Positions 9,359-16,364 of a DNA stretch of 64,000 nucleotides are shown here, in pieces. A model generated the notes under the pieces. The model did no database searches, was not told the origin of the DNA, and worked only from the letters and a program-made list of their open reading frames with translations. The position numbers and the translations under genes are program-made. The DNA is from Jiulongibacter sediminis (GTDB lineage: Bacteria > Bacteroidota > Bacteroidia > Cytophagales > Spirosomataceae). Positions within the stretch are counted from its first letter, which is position 1; each line of letters begins with the position of its first letter. Where the stretch lies: contig NZ_LGTQ01000005.1 of the NCBI RefSeq assembly GCF_001306455.1, forward strand, positions 744,001 through 808,000, written 5' to 3'.

Positions 9359-9679
9359 ATGCACAAAGAATACCACGTCTACATCTTACTTTGCTCAGAT
9401 GGAACTTACTATACAGGTATGACGAGCTATTTGGAGCAACGAATGCAGCAACATCAGAAAGCTCATTTTCCTAAGGCTTACACCGCTCGCAGGCGACCTT
9501 TAGAACTTCAATTTCTGGCGACTTTTAGCTCAGTCTTTGATGCGATTGAATTTGAGAAGAAATTGAAAGGATGGTCCGGTCAAAAGAAAAAAGCTCTTAT
9601 TGAGGGTGAAGAGGAAAAACTAAAGGAATTGGCCCGGTGTAGGAATTTGACACATTTTAAGTTTTTTGTCGGGGAGTGA
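9359..9679 (+). CDS. Small GIY-YIG nuclease domain protein (UPF0213 type)
   Basis: 106 residues. The GIY-YIG core reads YHVYILLCSDGTYYTGMT (residues 5-22, with the Y..L/YTG pair). Arg28 follows in LEQRMQQH, and the distal Glu is in AIEFEKKLKGW (near 61-71), so the active site looks complete. Stand-alone members of this small family are widespread and their role is not settled; DNA cleavage is expected from the fold. Repeat clusters lie within 75 bp upstream and 15 bp downstream, which raises the possibility that gene and repeats travel together. Confidence 0.88.
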   Translation: MHKEYHVYILLCSDGTYYTGMTSYLEQRMQQHQKAHFPKAYTARRRPLELQFLATFSSVFDAIEFEKKLKGWSGQKKKALIEGEEEKLKELARCRNLTHFKFFVGE

Positions 9680-9690
9680 TTTGGTTGTAA

Positions 9691-10065
9691 GCGAGGTCCT
9701 TTTGAAGGTGGATTGGGTGCTAAAAAGAGGTCCTCGGCTACGCTCGGACTGACAATTGGCTTCGCTCGGACTGACAGTTAGTTACGCTCGGACTGACAGT
9801 GGGGAATCGGATAACTAGTTAAATGGTTGTAATTGTGCAGGGAAGAGATCCACGTGCGGATGGCCGCCCTCTACGCTCGGACTGGCAGTGGTTGGCTTTG
9901 GTGCTAAATGAGGTCCTCGAGCGGATGGCCGCCCCCTACGCTCGGACTGACATACACACTGTCAGTCCGAGCGAAGAGCCTGTCCTGAGCATCGTCGAAG
10001 GGAGGACAGTCTCACTCAGCACCAATCCTCTCTTCGACAGCACGAGGACAGTCTCACTTGGCACT
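9691..10065. repeat. Palindromic interspersed repeat, cluster C
   Basis: At least five copies or half-copies of the GAGGTCCTCG..ACGCTCGGACTGACA arm (near 9691, 9727, 9846 and 9911, with extra GCTCGGACTGACA units at 9763 and 9786). Inverted right arms from 9960 carry the variant insert CCTGTCCTGAGCATCGTCGA. It ends at CACTTGGCAC near 10063. Confidence 0.85.
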
Positions 10066-10164
10066 TTGTCTACGCCGACTTGAAGTTTAACTGTGATGTA
10101 AATCCACCCTGTCCGTCGGGTATGCAGGCGGGCATCCTTCCAAAAACATTCTTTGTCACCCTCT

Positions 10165-10215
10165 TCAAACTTCCGACTTCAAACTCCTCACACTTCCATC
10201 TTCCCCCTCCATCCC
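10165..10215. repeat. CTTCAAACT-type low-complexity spacer
   Basis: Degenerate CTTCNAACTTC units just before the regulator gene. Similar text is seen at 27766-27903 and, on the other strand, at 5411-5445 and 60017-60045. Confidence 0.5.
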
Positions 10216-10242
10216 CTATCTTGCGACAAATTCACAAAACAC

Positions 10243-11127
10243 ATGTATCTGGACACTAACGACATCCGACTTTTATACCTCTTAATGACAGGCACCAAGC
10301 GAACCAAAGAAATTTCCGACTTTCTGGAAGTCGATAAACGGAGCGTTCCGCGGCTACTGGATAAGCTTAGAAATTTGGGCTATAATATTGACAGCGAAAG
10401 ACGGAAGGGCCATACCTTGCTGTGGGATCAACAGTACAGTCTTAAAAAATTCAATACCGAAGAATCACGCTTTCTTGCTGAGCTCGTTCAGATTTATGCC
10501 CCGGAGCACCCTCTGGCCAAAGGCGTCATGAGAAAACTGGATTACGACATCAGCACTGTGCCACTGGCTAAACATGTGCAGGAGGTGGTGAATAGTAAGA
10601 ATTTTGAGAATCTCAAATGGGCCCTTAAACACCAGTGTCAGGTTATTTTAAAACCCTACCATTCCAATAACGAACTGAGCCCTCCTACTGACCGCACAGT
10701 CTTGCCCCTGCAGCTGTATCTTCGACATCGGCAGCTTTATGCTTATGAGCTGGAAAGTGGAAAATCAAAAACGTATAAGCTATCCCGTATAGGATTCGTG
10801 GAAGTCACTAATGAGAAGTTTAATGGAAGCCTGCCACCTTTAGAAAAACCCGACCCTTTTGGCTTTTATGCCACTACGGCCGATCATATTCATCTAAGCA
10901 TGACCAAAGCCGCTGCTCAATTATTGGCTGAGGAATATCCGGAAGCAGAGGTTTACCTGAGCCCCGATGATGATTTGGGGATAAAATACAAAGGTCCTAT
11001 GTGCAATCCTATGGGTATAGGCCGCTTTATTTTAGGGTTACCCGGCAAAATAAAAGTTCGAAGTAATCAAAAGCTGATGGATTTCCTTCATCAGCAGCAA
11101 CTTGAAGACCTTCATAGCGACGAATAA
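10243..11127 (+). CDS. HTH-WYL domain transcriptional regulator
   Basis: 294 residues from the ATG at 10243. An in-frame upstream ATG at 10153 lies in low-complexity spacer and is unlikely to be used. An N-terminal winged helix (about 1-60, with KEISDFLEVDKRSVPRLLDK as the recognition region) is followed by a WYL-type domain: PLQLYLRHRQLYAYEL and KTYKLSRIGFVEVT near 155-195, then a C-terminal extension. WYL regulators sense nucleic-acid or nucleotide ligands and often control defence genes or stress responses. The McrBC island begins about 1.4 kb downstream, but two small genes and a terminator intervene, so a regulatory link is only possible. A hairpin follows the stop codon. Confidence 0.82.
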   Translation: MYLDTNDIRLLYLLMTGTKRTKEISDFLEVDKRSVPRLLDKLRNLGYNIDSERRKGHTLLWDQQYSLKKFNTEESRFLAELVQIYAPEHPLAKGVMRKLDYDISTVPLAKHVQEVVNSKNFENLKWALKHQCQVILKPYHSNNELSPPTDRTVLPLQLYLRHRQLYAYELESGKSKTYKLSRIGFVEVTNEKFNGSLPPLEKPDPFGFYATTADHIHLSMTKAAAQLLAEEYPEAEVYLSPDDDLGIKYKGPMCNPMGIGRFILGLPGKIKVRSNQKLMDFLHQQQLEDLHSDE

Positions 11128-11149
11128 AAACTTTCGCTTTTTTTTCTTT

Positions 11150-11168
11150 GGGGACAATTTGCGTCCCC
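11150..11168 (+). terminator. Hairpin after the WYL regulator gene
   Basis: GGGGAC and GTCCCC form a perfect 6-bp stem with a 7-nt loop, 22 bp after the stop codon. No strong T run follows, so termination would be weak. Confidence 0.4.
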
Positions 11169-11296
11169 TATCTCAAATAGTTTTGTTCTTAAGCTTTGTG
11201 AATTTCAGTACAAAGCAGGCCCGGGGAGCTGTCAATTGAGCCGGTAACCCGCAGCTGATTTGAAATGGGTCTGGCCTGAGCCGCACAGGGGAGTCT

Positions 11297-11479
11297 GTGC
11301 CGCTGGCCACCGCCGGATGGACGAAGAAAGAGGGCTCACTGCCGCTTAAATTCCACGATTTCAAAAACGAAATCGGCGAAATGAAAAACGAATTCCACGA
11401 ATTGAAACGTGAAATCGTCGAAAACAAATTCAAATTCCCCGAATTTAAAAATGCACTAAGCGGTCAAATTGCCCTCTGA
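11297..11479 (+). CDS. Possible small heptad-repeat protein
   Basis: A 60-residue ORF in the 539-bp stretch between the regulator and the next small gene. I recognise no family. Residues 18-52 are five successive seven-residue units of the pattern [K/E]-[F/I]-x-[E/D]-[F/L/M]-K-[N/R], as expected for a short amphipathic coiled coil. The upstream 150 bp are GC-rich and contain a perfect hairpin (GCACAG/CTGTGC, 11283-11300) that overlaps the start codon region, so translation may be restricted. There is no clear ribosome binding site. It could be a non-coding repeat instead. Confidence 0.35.
   Translation: MPLATAGWTKKEGSLPLKFHDFKNEIGEMKNEFHELKREIVENKFKFPEFKNALSGQIAL
11348..11452 (+). repeat. 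Five tandem 21-bp imperfect repeats
   Basis: Units start at 11348, 11369, 11390, 11411 and 11432. The shared pattern is (A/G)AA-(A/T)TC-xxC-GA(A/T)-(T/A)xx-AAA-(A/C)xx. The period of exactly seven codons preserves the reading frame of the small ORF. Confidence 0.8.
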
Positions 11480-11666
11480 ATCGCTCTGAAGGCCCTTAAA
11501 AACCCTTTTCTGATCGGGGCAGCCGGTCTGTGGGAATCCTGAAACCTGCATAACGGACGCAGTGTACTAATCACCCTAATGAGACAGAGGAAAAACAAAT
11601 GCCACTGCCTCTCCGAAAAGCACATGAGGTGAAAATGAATCTATAACTCTTTAATTTTTACCAATT

Positions 11667-12008
11667 ATGGCAAAAGCTAAAGTTACAATTCCGACGAACG
11701 TACAGGAATTACTCGAACTGGCCGATTTTATTCAGGCCAAACACAGCGAAGACGGCGAGAGCTCGGTCTTATCGGCGATGCCCGATAACACCATCGCTGA
11801 CATGCAAACCAAGGCAGATACCTGCCTAAAGCACCATCTTCATGCTGAAGAGCTGAGAAGACAAATGGAGCTGGCCTACCGCGAACGCGATCTGCTGCTG
11901 GGCGTGCATCGTAAAAACCCGAAAAAACTGGGCGACTGGGGCTTTGTGGTCTCTGACCGTGCCGTGGCTAAAACCACCCGCACAGAACCCCTGGCTACTG
12001 TCAGCTAA
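11667..12008 (+). CDS. Small conserved-looking protein of unknown function
   Basis: 113 residues, hydrophilic, without signal peptide or membrane segment. An N-terminal stretch (VTIPTNVQELLELADFIQAKH) and a middle helix (CLKHHLHAEELRRQMELAYRERDLLLGVH, about 50-78) look helical. The C-terminal part contains NPKKLGDWGFVVSD near 82-95. I recall similar small uncharacterised proteins in other Bacteroidota but know no function and give no name. The start ATG follows an A/T-rich leader. It is followed by a long intrinsic terminator, which argues that it is a real transcribed gene. Codon use is GC-richer than in the defence genes downstream. Confidence 0.65.
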   Translation: MAKAKVTIPTNVQELLELADFIQAKHSEDGESSVLSAMPDNTIADMQTKADTCLKHHLHAEELRRQMELAYRERDLLLGVHRKNPKKLGDWGFVVSDRAVAKTTRTEPLATVS

Positions 12009-12027
12009 ACAGTAAGCCAAATTTATA

Positions 12028-12086
12028 AACCACCCCCAGTCCCTGCTCCTGCTTCGGAGGAGGTGGGTACGGGGTGGTTGTTTTTT
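12028..12086 (+). terminator. Intrinsic terminator with long hairpin
   Basis: AACCACCCC and GGGGTGGTT pair perfectly. The interior (CTCCTGCTTCGGAGGAG) adds a second stem, and a T run follows. The 3' arm plus T run is duplicated at about 12175-12200 beside another repeat copy. Confidence 0.8.
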
Positions 12087-12113
12087 GTTATGTGTTTGAG
12101 CTTTTGTGGTAAA

Positions 12114-12402
12114 AGGAGGTCCTGCCTTCGACTCCGCTCAAGGCAGGCTATCTTTCACTCGGACTGACAGTGAGTACGGGGTGGTTGTTTTTTTGTGTTG
12201 TGTTTGGCTTTTGTAGTAAAAAGAGGTCCTCGGCTCCGCTCGGACTGACATTGCGAGTGTCAGTCCGAGCGGAGACGAGGACAGTCACACTCGGCACAAT
12301 TCCTCGTTCCCCAATGTCAGTCCGAGCGTAAACGAGGACAGTCACACTCGGCACAATTCCTCGTTCCCCAATGTCAGTCCGAGCGTAGACGAGGACAGTC
12401 CC
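12114..12402. repeat. Palindromic interspersed repeat, cluster D
   Basis: The arms GAGGTCCTGCC..CTCGGACTGACAG (from 12115) and GAGGTCCTCG..GCTCGGACTGACA (from 12223) are followed by three right arms GTCAGTCCGAGCG..CGAGGACAGTC. It fills most of the gap before the CoiA-like gene. Confidence 0.85.
12259..12402. repeat. 57-bp tandem repeat, about 2.5 copies
   Basis: Copies begin at 12259, 12316 and 12373. The first two run the full 57 bp and differ at only a few positions. The third stops after the GAGGACAGTC arm. Confidence 0.85.
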
Positions 12403-12540
12403 CCTTTGCACCCAACTTCAACGGACAGTTCAATAGAAAAAAGTACAACAACAAATTAATCTAAGATGTAAATGCCAAACTGAAAATCAGGACTCCTCCA
12501 AAGAAAAATTATTACTTTCAAAATTATCTACAAAACTGAA

Positions 12541-14163
12541 ATGTCTATAACAACGAAAATCAAAGAAGATAACGATTGGGCAAAAGATGCCAATCAGAAT
12601 GAAATTCATATTTCATTTGCCGAAAGTGGACAGAAAGGCTATTTCTGTATTGGTTGCAATGCAGAGATGTCAGCTAAGAAAAGTAAGAATGAAGATCGTT
12701 ACCGATCACACTTTGCACATGTAGCGACAAACGTTGAAATTGAGCGTAAATGCACTTTTAGTTCCGAAACACACAGGCATAAACTGGCTAAAGAGTTTCT
12801 TCAAGAGATGAAGAAAATTAAAGTTCCCCCAATAAAAGTCTTTAATGCGACAAAGGAGAATTACAAAGTACTGAGAGCCTCTCAATTTATCGAAGCTGCT
12901 TATGTCAGAAATGAATGCCCGGCTTTTGAAAATTCAAATGGTGAAATTGAACATCGGCACGTTTCGCCTGAGGAGAGATTTGATCTCTTCATAAAACCTG
13001 ATGTAACTTTCTTTGATAAGCACGATAAGCCTATTCTCTTCATAGAATTAGTCGCCACCCACAAAATTGACAACCAGAAACTTTTTAAAATAAGAAGCCT
13101 CGGAATTGATACCGTTCAGGTATTGGTTCCTCGCGAGTCCGACATAGGAATTAGAAAAGCACTTCTCTCAACTTCAAACACCAAATGGGTTTTTAATAAT
13201 GAGCAAGAATCTACAAAATATGACCACATACAGTCCGGAGTTAACTCAACAGTACTTAAAACTGATGAGTTTGAAAGAGACCTATCTCAAAGAAGCGAAA
13301 CTTCAAAATGTAGGATATCGGAAATTAAAAACTTTATTCGACGAATTGGAAAAGAAGTGGGCTCAGAACAATTTAGAAACTCTGTCCAAAAAATTAGAGA
13401 ACAAATACAGCGAGTTGAGGAAAATACAGAACGGGAAAGAAGAGAGATTGAAAAACGAATCGTCAAACTATCGGGAGAAATTTCAACGGAATTTAGAGAC
13501 GAAGGAAGAAGAATTAACTCAGCTATTAGCGATGCAAGTATGGAATCGGGAAGAGTTGACCAATTGGTCGACGAAGCGAAAAAAGAATACTCAGATTTGG
13601 AAAGAAGATATCTTATCAAAAGAAACAAACTTGAAATTGAAGAAAGAAAACTGGGAGAAAGAAAAGATAACTATAAACCAGACTGCCAACCTGAGATTGA
13701 ACGCATTGAAAACGAGCTTAGAGAATGTGGAGCGGAACAAAATACTTTGGAAGAATTGGAAAGAAGAATCAGCCGGGATAGAGAAGATAAGACAAGCTAC
13801 TTTGAATCAGAACGCAGGCGACTTAAACGAGAAACAGAAGACACAGAAAAGTCTATTCAACGAATTTCGGAAGACCTCAGAGGACTACCAGATCAAATTG
13901 AAAAATCAGAAGTTCTACTTCGAGAAGATTTTGAAAGAAGACGAATTGAACTCGGAGAAAGATTTGAGGAACTTAGAGCAAGAACGATTGACGCAATTGA
14001 GAATGAAAATCCTGGAGAATTACCAGAACTTGTCAAGCACTTTGACAGCCTGCTTTCAGGAAGGAGAATACTCGATGATGAAGAAGATAGAAGCTCAGAA
14101 TTTAAGCTACTTAGAAAAATTAAAGAATCAATTGAAAGAAAAAGTTACAAAAATTGGGTTTGA
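12541..14163 (+). CDS. CoiA-like nuclease with long C-terminal coiled coil
   Basis: 540 residues. The N-terminal zinc-ribbon-like part has Cys36-x2-Cys39, SHFAH (His57, His60) and Cys71, followed by ETHRHKLAK (76-84), an arrangement seen in competence protein CoiA and related proteins. A PD-(D/E)xK-type nuclease core follows: KPDVTFFD (Asp154), ILFIELVATHK (Glu169, Lys175) and a strand TVQVLVP. From about residue 240 to the end the sequence is almost entirely charged Glu/Arg/Lys with heptad spacing, a long coiled coil. Related coiled-coil nucleases occur with McrBC-type defence systems, and an McrB-McrC operon begins 267 bp downstream. A second long open frame overlaps the coiled-coil part. 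No bound target is known. Confidence 0.75.
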   Translation: MSITTKIKEDNDWAKDANQNEIHISFAESGQKGYFCIGCNAEMSAKKSKNEDRYRSHFAHVATNVEIERKCTFSSETHRHKLAKEFLQEMKKIKVPPIKVFNATKENYKVLRASQFIEAAYVRNECPAFENSNGEIEHRHVSPEERFDLFIKPDVTFFDKHDKPILFIELVATHKIDNQKLFKIRSLGIDTVQVLVPRESDIGIRKALLSTSNTKWVFNNEQESTKYDHIQSGVNSTVLKTDEFERDLSQRSETSKCRISEIKNFIRRIGKEVGSEQFRNSVQKIREQIQRVEENTERERREIEKRIVKLSGEISTEFRDEGRRINSAISDASMESGRVDQLVDEAKKEYSDLERRYLIKRNKLEIEERKLGERKDNYKPDCQPEIERIENELRECGAEQNTLEELERRISRDREDKTSYFESERRRLKRETEDTEKSIQRISEDLRGLPDQIEKSEVLLREDFERRRIELGERFEELRARTIDAIENENPGELPELVKHFDSLLSGRRILDDEEDRSSEFKLLRKIKESIERKSYKNWV

Positions 14164-14430
14164 CTGGGAAACTTACCTGAACCATATAATTGACAATAAT
14201 CTTTAAATCAATATGCCAACAGATTTATCAAAATACCTTGTAGTCCGTGTTTCTTCCAGAGCACTTTTTAACTTTAAAAGATTATAAAATACCGATCAAC
14301 TTTTAAATGGTGACAGTCAAAACATCCAAAACGATACATTTTCGAAAAAAAATTTGTTCACAACAACAAAAAACCCTGATTTTTCTTTTCTCCTTTAATG
14401 ATATCTTAGATTTATTTTACCTCGCTTAAT

Positions 14431-14760
14431 ATGAGTGACTTCAAAGAAGTAATTGAAACCTTACGAAAATTTAGAGATGATAGAGATTGGAATCAGTTCC
14501 ACAATCCAAAAGATTTAGCACTTGCCATAAATGTTGAAGCCAGTGAGTTACTTGAATTATTTCTTTGGAAAAATTGGGATGAAGCAAATAAGGATAAAGT
14601 AAAAGAAGAATTGGCTGACATATTTGCTTATGCATTTCTTCTTGCTGAAAAGTATGAATTTGATGTTAAAGAAATTGTATTCGAGAAAATTCAAATAAAT
14701 ACTGAAAAGTATCCAGTAGAAAAGGCCAAAGGAACAGCTAAAAAATACAATGAGTTATGA
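14431..14760 (+). CDS. MazG-like nucleotide pyrophosphohydrolase
   Basis: 109 residues, the size of a single-domain all-alpha NTP pyrophosphatase (MazG/RS21-C6 type). The metal-binding pattern is complete: E-x2-E in VEASELLE (Glu36, Glu39, Glu42) and E-x2-D in EELADIFAY (Glu60, Asp63), with a WNQFHNPKDLALAI segment at 20-33. The family hydrolyses (d)NTPs to NMP and pyrophosphate. Its stop overlaps the McrB start by 4 bp (ATGA), so it is translationally coupled as first gene of the restriction operon. It may therefore adjust nucleotide pools for, or act as effector with, the GTP-dependent McrB. It is more AT-rich than the housekeeping genes here. Confidence 0.87.
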   Translation: MSDFKEVIETLRKFRDDRDWNQFHNPKDLALAINVEASELLELFLWKNWDEANKDKVKEELADIFAYAFLLAEKYEFDVKEIVFEKIQINTEKYPVEKAKGTAKKYNEL

Positions 14761-16364
14761 CGGAACAGGTAATGATATATGAAGTAAAAAGTGCTGCTTC
14801 ACCAAATGCAAAAGGGCTTTATAGTAATGATTCAAAATATTTTTACTGGAATGAAACTAAATTCAAAAAATTAAATTTTGGTGACTTCGTCTTTGTTGTT
14901 AACAGGACAGACCGTTGGGTTTTATTGAGCAAGCTTGACAAAATTGATATTCCTACATCTGAAAGAGAAGACAAAACAATATTCAGAGATTTAGGCAAAG
15001 ATTTTACTGTTAATGGAAAGTGGAACAAATTTATCCGATTAGAAATCCTAAATAAATTATCAATTCCAAACGGCTGGATGTGGCAAAGTTTGGGCAGTAG
15101 TGAGACTACATATTTGAACGGTCCACGTATTGGTTTAAACAGTTCTGAAAATAGATTAAAGAACATTAGTCAACTAATGCAATTATCTGAAGACGAAACG
15201 ATTTCTCAAATACTCGAAAATTGCAGACTTAATTTTAACGGAAGTACAATAAAGCCAACTCCAATCAAACCGATTCAAAAATCTAAAGAAACTAATCAGG
15301 ATGAAATGAATATACTAACAGCCATAAAAACAAAACCTTTTATTCTTTTAGCAGGAATATCAGGAACTGGAAAATCAAGATTAGTTAGAACTCTTGCCTA
15401 CAAAACTTGCAGTAAGGAAGAATTAAAAAAAGACCCTAAAAAACCTGGCAATTTTGAATTAATTCCTGTTAGACCTAATTGGCATGACTCTTCGGAATTG
15501 ATGGGGTATGTTAGCAGAATCAATGGCGAAAAATATATCATTACGTCTTTTTTAAAATTCATAGCTAAAGCATGGAAGCATACAAATGTCCCATTTTTCC
15601 TTTGCCTTGATGAAATGAATCTGGCTCCTGTTGAGCAATACTTTGCAGAGTATTTGAGCATCATTGAAACAAGACAAGTAAAAGATGGGAAACTGATTAC
15701 AGACTATATTATTTCTAAAGAAAGTTTTGAGAATCAAAATCTATATAATCAGTTATTAACCAATTTGGAACTTAGTGGAAACGAGTTCTCTGAAGGTATT
15801 AGTATTCCAAGCAATCTTGTTGTCATCGGAACTGTAAACATGGACGAAACAACACATTCGTTCAGCAGAAAAGTGCTTGATAGAGCTATGACTTTTGAAA
15901 TGAACAATGTGGACCTAACTGCTGGCTTAGATTTTTCCACAAACGATTGGAGTTATCCTGAATCATATATTTCTAATGACGAAGTAATCGGAAAATATAC
16001 TTCAGGTGCTGAAGTGTATTCACAGACTTTTAATCAGAAAGATGAAGTAATTGGTTTCCTTCAGAAAGTAAATAATGAACTTGATGGAACTCCCTTTAAA
16101 ATTGCTTACCGAGTTAGAGATGAATTTTTGATTTATTGCTTCTATGCTAGTAAAAATCCAACGGCTAATTGGCTGACAAATGCTTTGGACGAAATGACAA
16201 GTATGAAGATTTTATCAAGAATCGAAGGAGATGAAACAAAAACAGGAAAGGTTCTTACTAATTTACAAAGAATAATAACATCCGACTTCAAAAAGTCAAA
16301 TGCGAAGATCAAAGAAATGGAGTCACGACTTCAATCAAACGGTTACACCTCATTCTGGTCATAA
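14757..16364 (+). CDS. McrB-type AAA+ GTPase with N-terminal reader-like domain
   Basis: 535 residues. The C-terminal half is an McrB AAA+ domain: Walker A GISGTGKS (200-207), Walker B FLCLDEMNLAPVEQYFAEY (281-299), and GTVNMDETTHSFSRKVLDRA (358-377), which holds the McrB-type sensor and arginine-finger region. McrB proteins form GTP-driven rings that translocate DNA for the McrC nuclease. Residues 1-125 (KFKKLNFGDFVFVVNR near 35-50, WMWQSLG near 107-113) look like a PUA/EVE-like modified-base reader; this is inferred from pattern only. It overlaps MazG by 4 bp upstream and McrC by 1 bp (TAATG) downstream, forming a tightly coupled three-gene operon. Confidence 0.88.
   Translation: MTEQVMIYEVKSAASPNAKGLYSNDSKYFYWNETKFKKLNFGDFVFVVNRTDRWVLLSKLDKIDIPTSEREDKTIFRDLGKDFTVNGKWNKFIRLEILNKLSIPNGWMWQSLGSSETTYLNGPRIGLNSSENRLKNISQLMQLSEDETISQILENCRLNFNGSTIKPTPIKPIQKSKETNQDEMNILTAIKTKPFILLAGISGTGKSRLVRTLAYKTCSKEELKKDPKKPGNFELIPVRPNWHDSSELMGYVSRINGEKYIITSFLKFIAKAWKHTNVPFFLCLDEMNLAPVEQYFAEYLSIIETRQVKDGKLITDYIISKESFENQNLYNQLLTNLELSGNEFSEGISIPSNLVVIGTVNMDETTHSFSRKVLDRAMTFEMNNVDLTAGLDFSTNDWSYPESYISNDEVIGKYTSGAEVYSQTFNQKDEVIGFLQKVNNELDGTPFKIAYRVRDEFLIYCFYASKNPTANWLTNALDEMTSMKILSRIEGDETKTGKVLTNLQRIITSDFKKSNAKIKEMESRLQSNGYTSFWS

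Noticed and set aside
11211-11345. GC-rich structured stretch considered as a cobalamin or other riboswitch
   Set aside because: Conserved box motifs of known riboswitches were not found; only one perfect hairpin is clear.
12259-12402. 57-bp repeats considered as a CRISPR array
   Set aside because: The repeats are contiguous, without distinct spacers, only 2.5 copies, and no cas gene is near.
13199-14206. 335-codon frame-2 ORF inside the CoiA-like gene as an independent gene
   Set aside because: Frame 1 is continuous with a convincing nuclease N-terminus, and purine-rich codons can keep frame 2 open. Kept as a finding, not as a gene.
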